Below are positions 1 to 9,632 of a stretch of 64,000 nt of DNA, piece after piece. The position numbers were made by a program, and so were the translations under genes. The stretch covers positions 1-64,000 of the forward strand of contig JAQURM010000005.1 in assembly GCA_028715605.1 (NCBI GenBank), written 5' to 3'. How positions within the stretch are numbered: the first letter of the stretch is position 1; each line of letters begins with the position of its first letter. Origin of the DNA: Desulfovibrionales bacterium. Lineage in GTDB: Bacteria > Desulfobacterota > QYQD01. The notes below the pieces were generated by a model. It was not told the DNA's origin and did no database searches. It saw only the letters and a list, made by a program, of their open reading frames with translations.

Positions 1-216
1 GCAAATACTCTTCACATCCGATACAAAAATAGCTCAGGCTGCCCTGTATGACAATTCAAGTTGATACTTTCCTCCACCGAAAAGATAACTTAAAATAGGG
101 ACTAAACTGTTACCACTAAACTGTTACGCTCTTCGACGGTCATCCCCGCGAAAGCTCACCAGCGCCGCCGGGGTATTGGATTAAAGCGCCGATGCTTCCC
201 GGCGTCTGGTTGGCGT

Positions 217-507
217 TCAACTCGTTGGTTCCTTTGGAAGCTGCGCGCCATGCCACACTGCAACAATCCAAACAGTGTCGGCTTTGATTTTATAAAAAAA
301 TCGATATGGCGAAATAATCACCTCCCGGTATGGAAGTTCTGGAAACTCCGGTATAATTCTTCCGGATTCGGGAAAATCCTCAAGCCTTCGCAAGATTCTT
401 TCGGTCCTATCTCGAAAACTGGTCGCAGCTGAAGGTTTATCACGCCGAATATATGAGAGGGCAGAAAGAAATTGTGTCCGGGCAGAAGGGGTAAAGCGGA
501 CCTTCAC
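217..507 (-). CDS. RelE/ParE-family toxin
   Basis: A 96-residue basic protein with the layout of RelE/ParE toxins: an N-terminal beta strand (MKVRFTPSA), two helices carrying ARTQFLSAL and the Arg-rich RDRTERILRRLEDFP, then the typical ESGRIIPEFP and YREVIISPYRFFYKI strands and a terminal IVAVWHGAQ strand. Such proteins either cleave mRNA on the ribosome or poison gyrase; the LRRLEDFPESGR type is closer to ParE. It overlaps the upstream antitoxin by 4 bp (ATGA), so the two are translationally coupled. The family call is good; target and activity are not readable from sequence. Confidence 0.85.
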   Translation of the reverse strand: MKVRFTPSARTQFLSALSYIRRDKPSAATSFRDRTERILRRLEDFPESGRIIPEFPELPYREVIISPYRFFYKIKADTVWIVAVWHGAQLPKEPTS

Positions 508-785
508 GAGGGTTCCTTGGTTAAGAGTGAATCAGCTTCAGCAAGTACAGTGTCCAGATCGTATCCTTCACCTATTTCTATTTCCCTATCTCCCTTGGCT
601 AAAAGGCGCAGAATCTCTTTTTCATTTTCAGATTTCTCATACGCATCGACACTGATTATTACCGCAGCTGCCCGCCCCCGCTGCGTAATGACTAACGGCT
701 CTTTTTTGTTTCGTAATTGTTTCAGAATCTTGGCGGCATCTTGCCTCAAATCGCTAACTGGAATGATGTTTAATAGATTACCCAT
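504..785 (-). CDS. Phd/YefM-family antitoxin
   Basis: A 93-residue protein starting NIIPVSDLRQDAAKILKQL, the DNA-binding N-terminal fold of Phd/YefM antitoxins, followed by the EPLVITQRGRAAAVIISVDAYE motif usual in this family and an acidic C-terminal tail expected to wrap the toxin. A good ribosome site (GGAGG) lies just upstream of the start. It is the first gene of the pair with the ParE-like toxin. These antitoxins normally repress their own promoter, which would lie around 790-850. Confidence 0.88.
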   Translation of the reverse strand: MGNLLNIIPVSDLRQDAAKILKQLRNKKEPLVITQRGRAAAVIISVDAYEKSENEKEILRLLAKGDREIEIGEGYDLDTVLAEADSLLTKEPS

Positions 786-911
786 GACGTACCTCCTTTT
801 GTATTTTTAAACGTACCACCAATTGCTGGATAAGGCAAGATTTGTTTTGAATGCCATGGGTACGCCAACAGGCCGGATGAGGAGCACCCCGTAGGGCTGT
901 CTGCTCGAGCG

Positions 912-953
912 GATTGTTCCCGAGCGCGAATCAGCGCGCGAGGGAACAATTTT
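912..953. repeat. Long imperfect hairpin
   Basis: ATTGTTCCC at 913-921 pairs with GGGAACAAT at 942-950, with most of the inner GAGCGCG/CGCGCGA positions also pairing around a 5-nt loop. It lies just 3' of the minus-strand nuclease-like gene but has no T-tract on that strand; the T-run is on the plus strand, where no gene precedes it. Function not clear. Confidence 0.5.
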
Positions 954-997
954 ATTCCGCGAGAGCACAGCTCGGCTGGGCCGTTCTTGCCAAAATT

Positions 998-2128
998 CTA
1001 CGGTCTATCTTTCTGATAGCCTTGAATATGTTCTTTCACTTGCTCGACAATAAACTGATAAATCGTCTGCAATTGGGTCATATTGTCTTGCGTCACAAAG
1101 GTTGTCAAGGTGTAATTTCCACCTTCTTCAAAGACCTGGAACTTTCGTAATGCCTCACGAAGTGCTCCAGCTTTTTCGTCGTCTATCCAATCAGGATGAA
1201 GATAGACTTGAAATTTATTTGGAGGATATCCATACACAAAACTTGCCACTTTATTCCGTTTTGGGGAATAGGTTCGAATTGAAAATCCGATGATCCCCCA
1301 ATATACCGTGAAGTCTTGTTGTTGAGCGGTATCAAGGACGTTCTGAAAAAACTCTCGTATGTCAGGAGGACAGGCTTCTAAAAATGCTTCTTGTGTGGTA
1401 TGCTGTGTTCGTGAAGAAGAGATGTCTTTGGTACTTCGTGCACTTTCTGTCAGTCCAATCACTCGGGGAACCAAGGCTTTTTGACCGTGTGTATCTTCCC
1501 GCTGAAATTGTTTAATCTCCACCGCCAGGACTTCGACATGCATCATTTCCTCATTCAGAAATTCGATGAGTCGCCGGAGTTCTTTGGGCGTACTATCGGC
1601 AACAAAAATTAGGCGGACTTTATGTTCCCGGAGATTTGTTTCGACGGTTTTCCAATAGTGCTCAATATCTGTATCTGCCCGGTCATTGCCGAGTAACTCG
1701 AGAATTTTTTCGTCTAACACCACGCCTTGAGCCTGGGCGGTTTCTGTCGCGGCTTGTCGGATGCGTTCCATACTCCAATACTCAATCCCATTTGCCGCAT
1801 AATCTAACATTTGCGCCACGACTTCACGACGAATCCGTGTATCCGATGACCGTTTACACTCCACAAATGTTGGGATGCCATCTTGATCAAGAAACAGATG
1901 ATCAAGACTCCATCGCCCGACTTCACTCTCATCTCCAGGGATTCCCATTTCACGAGCAACCAGTATCCATCGTCGTGGATTTTCTGGAACAATCTGATCT
2001 CCCGGTAAGAGATCGGGATATTTCTCTAGTAATCCCTGAAGCATATCCTCCGTGATATATTCGGCTTCTTCAAGAGCAATCAGGCGATCTTTTTCATCGC
2101 CAACAAGAAAAATCTTCGATTTATACAT
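998..2128 (-). CDS. PD-(D/E)XK nuclease-like protein
   Basis: A 376-residue protein. The N-terminal half contains SLDHLFLDQDGIPTFVECKRSSD, in which D76, E90 and K92 fit the D-Xn-E-X-K active site of restriction-endonuclease-fold proteins, followed by RREVVAQMLDYAANG, the usual helix with a conserved Gln. This resembles the RecB-like domain of NucS/DUF91-type proteins. The C-terminal third (about 250-376) is a separate domain that looks like a ligand- or DNA-binding fold (VYWGIIGFSIRTY, FQVYLHPDW) and I do not recognise it. It stands alone near a toxin-antitoxin pair, so a host-defence or repair role is possible. A TATAAT-like box lies near 2196-2203 on the same strand, but its -35 is poor. 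Confidence 0.6.
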   Translation of the reverse strand: MYKSKIFLVGDEKDRLIALEEAEYITEDMLQGLLEKYPDLLPGDQIVPENPRRWILVAREMGIPGDESEVGRWSLDHLFLDQDGIPTFVECKRSSDTRIRREVVAQMLDYAANGIEYWSMERIRQAATETAQAQGVVLDEKILELLGNDRADTDIEHYWKTVETNLREHKVRLIFVADSTPKELRRLIEFLNEEMMHVEVLAVEIKQFQREDTHGQKALVPRVIGLTESARSTKDISSSRTQHTTQEAFLEACPPDIREFFQNVLDTAQQQDFTVYWGIIGFSIRTYSPKRNKVASFVYGYPPNKFQVYLHPDWIDDEKAGALREALRKFQVFEEGGNYTLTTFVTQDNMTQLQTIYQFIVEQVKEHIQGYQKDRP

Positions 2129-2392
2129 TCTGCTGATCCTTACTTCTATACGAATTGATTTGCATTACCGTGATAGAGGACGGCTAACTTATATATTATA
2201 TCGACTCGACTTTTTTTGTCTGAGCTGAATATGACAAGTATCGTATAGAAATCTGCTAAAAAACGCAACAGTCCCGTAGGGTGGGCATTGCCCACCGTCT
2301 TTGTCGTCCTTCATTCTCCACCGACGTCGATTGGAATCTCCACCGGTGTCGCACCCCAATCCGGCGGGTACATCCCTTTCTTAACATGCTGT

Positions 2393-2435
2393 TATCAAAA
2401 AAAACAGGCTGTACCCGGGGGGGGTACAGCCTGTT
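2393..2435 (-). terminator. Terminator of the ribosomal cluster
   Basis: A perfect 14-bp stem (2403-2416 with 2422-2435, closing a 5-nt loop) is followed on the minus strand by eight T (2397-2404). It lies about 210 bases downstream of rplQ, the last gene of the long minus-strand cluster, and is a textbook Rho-independent terminator. Confidence 0.9.
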
Positions 2436-2477
2436 AAATTGGTTGCTATAACGCCTTGCTAATGCTGACTGGAGCGG

Positions 2478-2558
2478 TCAGCAGTCAGCTATCAGCGTTC
2501 AGCTTAAGATGCTGTTTGTCTTGATTTTTTGCTGAGAGCTGATGGCTGAAAGCGTGAA
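2478..2558. repeat. Heptad inverted element, word TCAGCNN
   Basis: Left arm 2478-2505 is four exact 7-nt units of form TCAGCNN. The right arm (about 2529-2558) is the inverted complement with units of form GCTGANN. The centre contains a TTTGTCTTGATTTTTTGCTG stretch that recurs, inverted, at about 43385-43406, so this and the element near 43361 are true copies in opposite orientation. Confidence 0.8.
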
Positions 2559-2645
2559 GTTCGCCTCGGCGAATCTGCCTATGGCACGACCGGAAACGGT
2601 AGTTTCCGGCCTACGGTCGGCCTAGGGCCGGATGAGCATTAATTA

Positions 2646-3170
2646 CTATTCAGAAGTTTCGGCCTTCACTTCTTCCGCAGTCTCCTTCTTCTTTACAATC
2701 TTTTTCTTTTCAGTTTTTTCCGGTTTTACAGATTTGGTCTTGGTGGAAGCGACTCGTTTCCTGGTCGTGGTCTTTCCCTTACCCTTCTTGCCCCGGGACT
2801 TCTCTCCCTCAGCAGCGCCTGTAACCAGCTCTATAAAAGATATCGGAGCTGCGTCTCCATGTCTCATGCCTATCTTTGTTATGCGCGTATATCCGCCCGG
2901 CCGGTCAACAAAATGTTTGCGCAAGTCCTCAAAGAGTTTTTTTACAATCCCATTATCACGGATGACTGCCAGGGCCTGCCTCCTGGCATGAATATCCCCG
3001 CGCTTAGCCAGAGTAATCATCTTCTCGGCCACGCACCTTAGCACTTTAGCCTTAGCATCGGTGGTCTTTATCTTTTCATGCATAAACAAAGAGGTGACCA
3101 TATTCCGTAACATGGCCTCACGATGGGCCGTAGTGCGGCTTAACCTTATTCCTGCCTTCCTGTGTCGCAT
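2646..3170 (-). CDS. rplQ: 50S ribosomal protein L17
   Basis: The first 120 residues are a standard L17 ([20 protein letters not shown] start, [15 protein letters not shown] near the core end). L17 lines the large-subunit exit tunnel region. The 174-residue length exceeds the usual 115-130 because of a Lys/Glu/Thr-rich low-complexity tail from about residue 122. It is the last gene of the alpha operon. Its ATG overlaps the rpoA stop (TAATG), indicating tight coupling. The terminator at 2393-2435 follows. Confidence 0.97.
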   Translation of the reverse strand: MRHRKAGIRLSRTTAHREAMLRNMVTSLFMHEKIKTTDAKAKVLRCVAEKMITLAKRGDIHARRQALAVIRDNGIVKKLFEDLRKHFVDRPGGYTRITKIGMRHGDAAPISFIELVTGAAEGEKSRGKKGKGKTTTRKRVASTKTKSVKPEKTEKKKIVKKKETAEEVKAETSE

Positions 3171-4210
3171 TATCCCTGTTCTCCTCTTCTCTTTTCAATC
3201 TCAGATGGCGGAGGGGGCCAATTTTCTAATTTCGTTCCCAGGTACAAACCCATCTCAGTCAATATCTCTTTGATCTCGTTAAGAGACTTGCGGCCAAAAT
3301 TCTTTGTCTTGAGCATTTCTGCCTCGGTCTTTTGTATCAAATCCCCTATCAGGTGGATATCCGCATTCTTTAAACAATTAGCGGAGCGAACCGATAATTC
3401 TAATTCATCTACGCTACGGTAAATATTTTCGTTGATAGCGGTCTTCTCCTCTTTAAGCTCCTCCCTCGGCTCAACTTCCGGCTCTTCCGCAAAATTGATA
3501 AACGCGGAAAACTGCTCCTTTAATATCTTTGCCGCATAAGCCACCGCATCCTCGGGGATGACACTCCCATCTGTCCAGACTTCCAGGTTCAATTTATCAT
3601 AGTCGGTGATCTGTCCGACTCTGGCATGAGTTACTACGTAATTGACCTTCCTTATGGGTGTAAATATGGCATCTATAGGTATGACCCCGATGGCCTGCCC
3701 CTCTTCTTTATTCTTCTCCGCCGGCACATAACCCTTACCCCATTTAACTACCATCTCCATACGCAGAGCGCCACCGCCGGTTAGAGTGGCTATCGGTACA
3801 TCAGGGGTTAAGACCTCTGCCGTGCCATCGGTGATAATATCACCTGCCGTGACTACGCCTTTCTTTTTTGCCTCGATACGAACAGTCTTAGGCGTATCAG
3901 CATGGAGTTTGAAGCGAATATTTTTCAAGTTCAGGATGATGTCCGCGACATCCTCCATTACGCCTGGAATGGTTGAGAATTCATGAGAAACACCGTCTAT
4001 CTTAATGGAAACTATGGCTGCGCCCTGCAGCGAGGAGATCAAAACCCGGCGTAAGGCATTGCCCAGGGTAATGCCAAACCCGCGTTCCAACGGTTCGCAG
4101 ACAAACTTACCGTAGGCATTGGTATGAGTGTCTGTCGCGATTTCCACCTTCTTGGGTTTTATCAACTCCCGCCAGTTTCGTACAGACAAGTTGGTAAATT
4201 CTTTAGGCAT
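3170..4210 (-). CDS. rpoA: DNA-directed RNA polymerase subunit alpha
   Basis: An N-terminal assembly domain ([22 protein letters not shown] is the dimerisation segment), a linker rich in Glu, and a C-terminal domain with [21 protein letters not shown] and [12 protein letters not shown], which bind UP elements and activators. I choose the ATG at 4210 (MPKEFTNL, 346 residues): an AAGGA site lies 10 bases upstream of it, whereas the GTG at 4219 sits almost on the same site. Gene order rpsD-rpoA-rplQ is the classic alpha operon. Confidence 0.97.
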   Translation of the reverse strand: MPKEFTNLSVRNWRELIKPKKVEIATDTHTNAYGKFVCEPLERGFGITLGNALRRVLISSLQGAAIVSIKIDGVSHEFSTIPGVMEDVADIILNLKNIRFKLHADTPKTVRIEAKKKGVVTAGDIITDGTAEVLTPDVPIATLTGGGALRMEMVVKWGKGYVPAEKNKEEGQAIGVIPIDAIFTPIRKVNYVVTHARVGQITDYDKLNLEVWTDGSVIPEDAVAYAAKILKEQFSAFINFAEEPEVEPREELKEEKTAINENIYRSVDELELSVRSANCLKNADIHLIGDLIQKTEAEMLKTKNFGRKSLNEIKEILTEMGLYLGTKLENWPPPPSEIEKRRGEQG

Positions 4211-4227
4211 ATCCGCCACTTCCTTTT

Positions 4228-4854
4228 TTACTTCGAGTATAATTCTACAATAAGCTGTTCTTGCATAGGCATGGTCAGGTCTTCACGCACCGGATAGGCC
4301 TTAACCGTGCCCCTGAAGTTATCTTTATCCAATTCCAGCCATTGAGGAACGCCCCGCCTTACTACGGCCTCAATGGCCTCATTTATGACCAAAACAGACC
4401 GGCTTTTTTCTTTAATCTCTATAACATCCCCTACCTTCACCAGATAAGAAGGAATGTTAACTTTTTTACCGTTAACCAGAAAATGATCGTGTCTTACCAG
4501 GTGTCGGGCCTGTCTGCGCGCGCTGGCAAACCCTAACCGATAAACTGCATTATCTAAACGGCGCTCCAATAAAACCAGCAGATTCGTACCGGTCACGCCT
4601 TTCTGCCAGTCGGCCTTCTCAAAACATGTACGGAACTGTCTTTCCAACAGGCCATACATCCTTTTGACTTTCTGCTTCTCACGTAATTGCAGACCATAAT
4701 TGGAAACCTTTACCCTGGCCTGCCCATGTTGCCCGGGGACATAACTACGTCGTTCGAAGGCACATTTATCCGAATAGCACCGGTCACCTTTCAAAAAAAG
4801 TTTTGAACCTTCCCGCCGACACAAACGACAGGCAGGACCTGTGTATTTACCCAA
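4228..4854 (-). CDS. rpsD: 30S ribosomal protein S4
   Basis: A 208-residue S4, primary 16S rRNA binder and assembly starter. The N-terminus holds a zinc-type quartet C9, C12, C26, C31, so this is the Cys-containing (C+) form. The S4 RNA-binding domain follows ([20 protein letters not shown]). The start codon is TTG, with GGAGG seven bases upstream. In E. coli S4 represses the alpha operon; no such pseudoknot was sought here. Confidence 0.97.
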   Translation of the reverse strand: MGKYTGPACRLCRREGSKLFLKGDRCYSDKCAFERRSYVPGQHGQARVKVSNYGLQLREKQKVKRMYGLLERQFRTCFEKADWQKGVTGTNLLVLLERRLDNAVYRLGFASARRQARHLVRHDHFLVNGKKVNIPSYLVKVGDVIEIKEKSRSVLVINEAIEAVVRRGVPQWLELDKDNFRGTVKAYPVREDLTMPMQEQLIVELYSK

Positions 4855-4908
4855 GTTAAGACCTCCTCTATATTCCTTATATTTTTTTCAAACCGGGCAT
4901 GCGCAGTT

Positions 4909-5301
4909 TTACACCCTTCTTCTCTTGGGAGGACGGCATCCATTATGAGGAATGGGGGTAACGTCACGAATAAAGCTGATGTTAAAACCTGCCACCTGCA
5001 GTGCCCGCAAAGCCGCCTCACGGCCGGCCCCCGGCCCTTTGACATAGACCTCGATGTGCCGCATCCCGTATTCCATAGCCTTTTTAGCCGCATCACTGGC
5101 CGCCGTCTGTGCAGCGAAAGGAGTCCCCTTGCGAGAGCCCTTAAACCCCTGGCACCCGGCGCTGGACCACGACACCACATTGCCGATTTTGTCCGTAATG
5201 GTGATGATAGTATTATTAAAAGTTGATTGGATATGAGCGATACCTTCAGGGATATCCTTTTTTTCCTTCTTCTTTCGTCCCGACCTCTTTACTTGAGCCA
5301 T
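4909..5301 (-). CDS. rpsK: 30S ribosomal protein S11
   Basis: A 130-residue S11 from the 30S platform, with the family pattern [15 protein letters not shown] near residue 22 and [10 protein letters not shown] at the C-terminus. Length is normal. It lies between rpsM and rpsD in the usual alpha-operon order, with a clear GGAGG upstream of the ATG. Confidence 0.97.
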   Translation of the reverse strand: MAQVKRSGRKKKEKKDIPEGIAHIQSTFNNTIITITDKIGNVVSWSSAGCQGFKGSRKGTPFAAQTAASDAAKKAMEYGMRHIEVYVKGPGAGREAALRALQVAGFNISFIRDVTPIPHNGCRPPKRRRV

Positions 5302-5319
5302 TCTCCCTCCTTATAAAAT

Positions 5320-5691
5320 CTATCCCTTCTTGCGGCTGAGCATAGATCGCCTCGGCCCTTTTCGGGTACGGGCATTCGTACGCGTCCGTTGCCCTCTAAG
5401 CGGCAAAGACTTTCTATGCCGCAATCCACGGTAACAACCCAGATCCATCAATCTCTTTATGTCCATAGAGATATCACGGCGTAGGTCGCCTTCTACTTTA
5501 TAATCCGCATCGATAATCTTTCTGATCTTGTTAATATCGTCGTCAGTTAAATTATCGCTCTTCTTGTTCCAGTCAATACCTGCTTTAGTCAGGATATCCT
5601 GGGCCGTCTTACGGCCGATGCCGTACATATAGGTTAAGGCGATCTCCAGTCGCTTCCCGCCCGGTAAATCAACTCCTGAAATCCTAGCCAA
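5320..5691 (-). CDS. rpsM: 30S ribosomal protein S13
   Basis: A 123-residue S13, located in the 30S head where it contacts the P-site tRNA and 50S bridges. It shows [25 protein letters not shown] at the N-terminus and [14 protein letters not shown] in the basic tail. The start codon is TTG with GGAGG six bases upstream. It follows rpmJ with no room for an extra promoter. Confidence 0.97.
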   Translation of the reverse strand: MARISGVDLPGGKRLEIALTYMYGIGRKTAQDILTKAGIDWNKKSDNLTDDDINKIRKIIDADYKVEGDLRRDISMDIKRLMDLGCYRGLRHRKSLPLRGQRTRTNARTRKGPRRSMLSRKKG

Positions 5692-5712
5692 TCGATGCCT
5701 CCTTTAAACAGG

Positions 5713-5826
5713 CTATCCCTGTTTTTGTTTATGCTTTGGATTCTCACAAATCACCCGAACTACACCCCGCCTTCGAATGATTACGCACTTACTACAGATT
5801 TTCTTAACAGATGGGTTAACCTTCAT
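5713..5826 (-). CDS. rpmJ: 50S ribosomal protein L36
   Basis: A 37-residue protein beginning [14 protein letters not shown] and ending KHKQKQG. It has the L36 zinc pattern C11, C14, C27, H32, so it is the C+ (zinc-binding) version. It sits between infA and rpsM as in most bacteria. Confidence 0.96.
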   Translation of the reverse strand: MKVNPSVKKICSKCVIIRRRGVVRVICENPKHKQKQG

Positions 5827-5833
5827 AATTATC

Positions 5834-6052
5834 TTACCTTCCCCTATAAATAATACGGCCCCGGGTCAAATCATACGGCGACAGCTCTACCCGCACCTTG
5901 TCTCCCGGCAATATCTTGATAAAATGCATCCTCATTTTTCCTGATATATGCGCCAGTATCCTGTGACCGTTTTCCAGCTCAACCCGGAACATAGCATTGG
6001 GCAGTGTTTCCACAACCTTCCCTTCTACTTCAATGGCCTCTTCTTTAGGCAT
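5834..6052 (-). CDS. infA: Translation initiation factor IF-1
   Basis: A 72-residue OB-fold protein ([20 protein letters not shown], then [19 protein letters not shown] and a final LTRGRIIYR). IF-1 occupies the 30S A site during initiation. Length and sequence are typical. It is 13 bases downstream of map and 7 upstream of rpmJ, hence part of the spc/alpha transcript. Confidence 0.97.
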   Translation of the reverse strand: MPKEEAIEVEGKVVETLPNAMFRVELENGHRILAHISGKMRMHFIKILPGDKVRVELSPYDLTRGRIIYRGR

Positions 6053-6065
6053 AATAAAATATCCC

Positions 6066-6851
6066 CTAATTTAATCTATCAAGCCGGCTCAAAATACGGG
6101 GGCCATCTTCAGTAATAGCCACACAATGCTCAAAATGAGCAGACAAACTCCCATCTTTGGTCACTGCCGTCCACCCATCGCTCAAAATAGTCACTTCATA
6201 ACTGCCCGCATTAATCATTGGTTCAATCGCCAGGACCATTCCCGTTTGAAGCCTTATCCCCTGCCCGGGCTGGCCATAATTAGGCACTTCCGGCGGCTCA
6301 TGGAGAGCGGTTCCGATGCCATGCCCAACAAATTGCCTGACCACCGAGAACCCTCTGCTTTCCGCATGTTTCTGGATAGCATGGGAAATATCATACAGCC
6401 GGTTTGTGACCTTGGCTTCCTGTATCCCCAGGTAAAGGGCCTCTTCCGTAGTCCTGATCAGCGACTCGGCCTCGGCTGAGACCTTACCCACTGGAACAGT
6501 TATAGCCGCGTCGCCGTAATAACCATCGTAAACCGCGCCAAAGTCTAAGCTTACGATATCTCCTTCTTTAAGTATGCGTGTCGCAGCGGGTAGCCCGTGA
6601 ACTACTTCATTATTTACCGAGACGCAGAGGCTAAAGGGATAACCTCTATATCCCAGGAAGGCAGGCTCTGCCTTCCTGGCACACACCATCTGCCTGGCCG
6701 ACTCATCCAATTCTATGGTGGCGATTCCAGGTCTTATCTTCTCCCGCAAGGCCTCCAGGACTTCGGCAACGATAACGCTGCTTATCCTCATTTTTTCATT
6801 TTCCCATGGAGACTTTAAGATTATCTTTTGTCGGGATTTCCTTGAGATCAA
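6066..6851 (-). CDS. map: Methionine aminopeptidase type I
   Basis: A 261-residue pita-bread-fold enzyme that removes the N-terminal Met from nascent proteins. Metal ligands are visible at D103 and D114, H177 (FVGHGIG), E210 (AIEPM) and E241 (HFEHCVA), with substrate His H85 (VVHGLP). The start is TTG directly after the adk stop (TGA-A-TTG), so translation is coupled. The later ATG (residue 21) would remove the conserved [12 protein letters not shown] segment and is rejected. Confidence 0.95.
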   Translation of the reverse strand: MISRKSRQKIILKSPWENEKMRISSVIVAEVLEALREKIRPGIATIELDESARQMVCARKAEPAFLGYRGYPFSLCVSVNNEVVHGLPAATRILKEGDIVSLDFGAVYDGYYGDAAITVPVGKVSAEAESLIRTTEEALYLGIQEAKVTNRLYDISHAIQKHAESRGFSVVRQFVGHGIGTALHEPPEVPNYGQPGQGIRLQTGMVLAIEPMINAGSYEVTILSDGWTAVTKDGSLSAHFEHCVAITEDGPRILSRLDRLN

Positions 6852-6852
6852 T

Positions 6853-7497
6853 TCAACTGCCCAATATGCTCACTATCTTATTAAAGATATCGTCGATACT
6901 GCCTATCCCTGGGATAGATTTTAATATGCCCTTTTTCTGGTAATAATTAATAAGGGGCTTTGTCTGGGCGTCATAGACCTCCAGCCTGGACATTACCGTG
7001 CTCTCGGTATCATCGTCCCGCTGATAGAGTTCGCCCCCGCACTTATCACACACGTCTTTGTTAAGCGAAGGTTTAAAAATAGCATGATACATAGCTCCGC
7101 ACTTGCGACAGGTGCGTCGCCCGGTCAGTCTCTTTACAAGTTCCTTGTTATCTACCTCTATACTAACAACATTGTCAATCTTGGACCCCATCCCGGCCAG
7201 AGCCTTGTCCAGGGCCTCAGCCTGCGCCACTGTGCGGGGAAAACCATCCAGGATATATCCTTTTTTACAATCATCCCGCTTTAATCTTTCCTCTACCAAT
7301 CCAATAACAATTTTATCAGGCACCAGTTGGCCTTTGTCCATATACTCTTTGGCCTTCATACCCAGTGGTGTCTTGTCTTTCAATGCCGCGCGAAACATAT
7401 CGCCGGTAGATATCTGCGGAACAGCATATTTCTCAATCAGCATTTTGGCCTGCGTTCCTTTGCCGGCCCCCGGTGGTCCCAAAAATATAATATTCAT
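6853..7497 (-). CDS. adk: Adenylate kinase
   Basis: A 214-residue long-form adenylate kinase (AMP + ATP = 2 ADP). It has P-loop GPPGAGKGTQ at 7-16, the AMP-binding segment TGDMFRAAL, DGFPRT at 84-89, and a LID domain whose four Cys (C130, C133, C150, C153) form the structural zinc site found in many bacteria. It lies between secY and map as in many spc operons; the secY-adk gap is widened by a heptad repeat element. Confidence 0.97.
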   Translation of the reverse strand: MNIIFLGPPGAGKGTQAKMLIEKYAVPQISTGDMFRAALKDKTPLGMKAKEYMDKGQLVPDKIVIGLVEERLKRDDCKKGYILDGFPRTVAQAEALDKALAGMGSKIDNVVSIEVDNKELVKRLTGRRTCRKCGAMYHAIFKPSLNKDVCDKCGGELYQRDDDTESTVMSRLEVYDAQTKPLINYYQKKGILKSIPGIGSIDDIFNKIVSILGS

Positions 7498-7574
7498 GGC
7501 CTCTCTCTTTTATCAGCAACGTTATATAATTTATTGTAACAAGTTAGCGCTCTTAAAAATGCGCTAAATCTCAT

Positions 7575-7665
7575 TGCAAAATAGAAAATGCAACATGGAA
7601 AATGTAAAATTTCGGACAAAAACCGTCAACATTTTGAATTTTGCACTTTGAATCTTGCATTTTAA
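7575..7665. repeat. Heptad inverted element, word TGNAAAA
   Basis: Left arm 7575-7609 is five contiguous 7-nt units of form TGNAAAA (one starts TA). Right arm 7631-7665 is five contiguous 7-nt units of form ATNTTGN. The arms are complementary when inverted. It lies between secY and adk inside a transcribed operon. Confidence 0.8.
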
Positions 7666-7669
7666 TTTC

Positions 7670-8977
7670 CTACCTGCGCCCTTTAACTCGTCCTGATTTC
7701 AAAAATCCTTCGTAATGTCTGGCTACCATATGCGTCTCCATCTGGGCTATGGTGTCCATAGCCACGCCTACCACAATCAGTAAGGCCGTCCCCCCGAAAT
7801 AAAACGGCACATTAAACTGGGCTATAAGTATAGAGGGAAGGACACAGACAGTCGACACATAAAAGGCCCCGATAAGAGTTACTCTGGAAAGCACGCGGTC
7901 GATAAATTCAGACGTCTTCTTGCCTGGCCGGATACCAGGTATATATCCTCCGTGCTTTTTCATATTCTCGGCCACATCAACCGGGTTAAAGACAACAGCC
8001 GTGTAAAAATAGCAAAAGAAAATAATAAAGCCGACATAAAGGATCTCATGGGAAATACTCCCTGGCGACAGAAGTTGAGACACTTTTTGTACCCAGGGGA
8101 TATTGATAAAATTAGCTATAGTAGCCGGAAACATAATTATGGATGAGGCAAAAATAGGTGGAATAACACCCGCCGTATTTATTTTTAACGGCAAATGCGT
8201 GCTCTGACCGCCGTACATTTTCCGTCCCACCACCCGCTTTGCATATTGCACCGGGATCCTGCGCTGGCCACGCTCCATAAATATGATAACTCCCACTACT
8301 GCTACCATCAAAGCAATTAAGAATAGTACAGATACAGCGCCGAGAGCGCCGGTCCCCATAAGGCGGAAGGTATTGATAATTGCCGAAGGCAGCCTGGCTA
8401 CAATACCCGCAAATATGATCAGAGATATGCCATTACCGATACCCCTCTCTGTAATCTTCTCCCCCAACCACATAATGAAGGCCGTACCGGAGGTCAACGT
8501 AATAACCGCCATTAACCGAAATCCCCATCCCGGAGAAATCACCACGGCCTCACCGGCCGGCCCGGTCATACTTTCCAGACCTATGCTGATCCCAAGTCCT
8601 TGTATAATGCTTAAGACTACCGTCCCGTAGCGCGTATATTGGGTTATCTTTTTCCGGCCGGCCTCTCCCTCTTTGGAAAGCCTTTCCAGATGCGGGATAA
8701 CCACTGTTAACAATTGTAAGATAATCGAAGCGCTGATATAGGGCATAATACCCAGGGCAAAGATTGAAAACTTTTCCAGCGCTCCACCGGAGAACATGTC
8801 AAAGAGGCCAAAGAGCGTCCCCTGCTTTGCCGCAAAAAAGGCAGCCAGCGCCTCGGTATTAATACCCGGAGTAGGTATCTGTGCCCCAATCCGGAAAACG
8901 GCCAGCATCATCAGCGTAAAAAATATACGCTTCCTGAGTTCTGCGATTCCCGCTATATTTTGAAAACCGCCCAGCAC
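7670..8977 (-). CDS. secY: Protein translocase subunit SecY
   Basis: A 435-residue polytopic membrane protein with ten predicted transmembrane segments and family signatures [21 protein letters not shown] at TM1, the TM2 region [20 protein letters not shown], and the cytosolic loop [15 protein letters not shown]. It forms the SecYEG protein-conducting channel with SecE (encoded at 34.4 kb). It directly abuts rplO, ordinary for the spc operon. Confidence 0.97.
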   Translation of the reverse strand: MLGGFQNIAGIAELRKRIFFTLMMLAVFRIGAQIPTPGINTEALAAFFAAKQGTLFGLFDMFSGGALEKFSIFALGIMPYISASIILQLLTVVIPHLERLSKEGEAGRKKITQYTRYGTVVLSIIQGLGISIGLESMTGPAGEAVVISPGWGFRLMAVITLTSGTAFIMWLGEKITERGIGNGISLIIFAGIVARLPSAIINTFRLMGTGALGAVSVLFLIALMVAVVGVIIFMERGQRRIPVQYAKRVVGRKMYGGQSTHLPLKINTAGVIPPIFASSIIMFPATIANFINIPWVQKVSQLLSPGSISHEILYVGFIIFFCYFYTAVVFNPVDVAENMKKHGGYIPGIRPGKKTSEFIDRVLSRVTLIGAFYVSTVCVLPSILIAQFNVPFYFGGTALLIVVGVAMDTIAQMETHMVARHYEGFLKSGRVKGRR

Positions 8978-9427
8978 TTAACCTATAACCTCAATCGCTC
9001 CACCTGCCGATTCAATCTTCTGACGGGCGATCTCGCTAATCCTATGGGCGCAAACAGTGAAAGGCCTTTGCACCTCGCCCATGCCCAATACCTTTACCAG
9101 TGCATCCCGATTTTTTATCAGTCCTGCCTTTTTCATCTCTTCCAGGCCGATTACGCTGATATCCCCGCACCTGGCCAGGTCACGAAGGTTAATGATAGTA
9201 AAATCTTTTCGGAAAATATTCCTAAAGCCTCGTTTGGGCAAGCGCCGCTGAAGAGGCATCTGCCCGCCTTCAAATCCGGGAGAAACACCTCCCCCCGATC
9301 GCGCTTTCTGTCCCTTTGCGCCCCGACAGGCCGTCTTCCCGTGGCCGGAACCCTCTCCACGCCCGACACGTTTTCTCTTTCTCTTTGAGCCGGAGGAGGG
9401 CTTAAGCTCATGTAAAGTCGTCATCAT
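8978..9427 (-). CDS. rplO: 50S ribosomal protein L15
   Basis: A 149-residue L15. The N-terminal Gly/Arg-rich extension (KRVGRGEGSGHGKTACRGAKG) threads into 23S rRNA and GFEGGQMPLQRRLPKRGF is the family signature. Its stop is adjacent to the secY start. MMTTLHELKP is the start region; two adjacent ATG codons make the exact start uncertain by one residue. Confidence 0.96.
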   Translation of the reverse strand: MMTTLHELKPSSGSKRKRKRVGRGEGSGHGKTACRGAKGQKARSGGGVSPGFEGGQMPLQRRLPKRGFRNIFRKDFTIINLRDLARCGDISVIGLEEMKKAGLIKNRDALVKVLGMGEVQRPFTVCAHRISEIARQKIESAGGAIEVIG

Positions 9428-9607
9428 CTACTCCTGTACCTCAACTAAATGGATAACCTTACGGATCATTCCTCGAATCTCCGGTGTGTCCTTGCGCACC
9501 ACCGTCTTGCCGGTTCTGGTCAAACCAAGCCCGTGTAACACCAAACGCTGAGACCCGGGCCGCCCGATAGCGCTCTTCTTTAAGGTTATTTTAATAGCCT
9601 TGTCCAT
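9428..9607 (-). CDS. rpmD: 50S ribosomal protein L30
   Basis: A 59-residue L30 (MDKAIKITLKKSAIGRPGSQ, then LGLTRTGKTVVRKDTPEIRGMI). I place the start at the ATG at 9607, preceded by GGAAGGGAAG. An upstream in-frame GTG at 9622 would add five residues that contain this ribosome site. Usual spc order rpsE-rpmD-rplO. Confidence 0.94.
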   Translation of the reverse strand: MDKAIKITLKKSAIGRPGSQRLVLHGLGLTRTGKTVVRKDTPEIRGMIRKVIHLVEVQE

Positions 9608-9632
9608 CTTCCCTTCCTGCACAAAAATTTAT

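Larger units (their letters stand above)
2129..2645. other. Non-coding gap with repeats
   Basis: No gene seen. The gap contains, from the rplQ side, a CCGGAAAC/GTTTCCGG hairpin (about 2590-2611), a heptad inverted element (2478-2558), the operon terminator (2393-2435), a small GGGTGGGCATTGCCCACC hairpin (about 2279-2297), and A/T-rich sequence that could hold the promoter of the nuclease-like gene. Confidence 0.7.

Noticed and set aside
912-953. Hairpin as terminator of the nuclease-like gene
   Set aside because: No T-tract on the minus strand; left as an inverted repeat only.
2478-2558. Word repeats as a CRISPR array
   Set aside because: Units are 7 nt and contiguous, with inverted arms and no spacers; no cas genes in the window.
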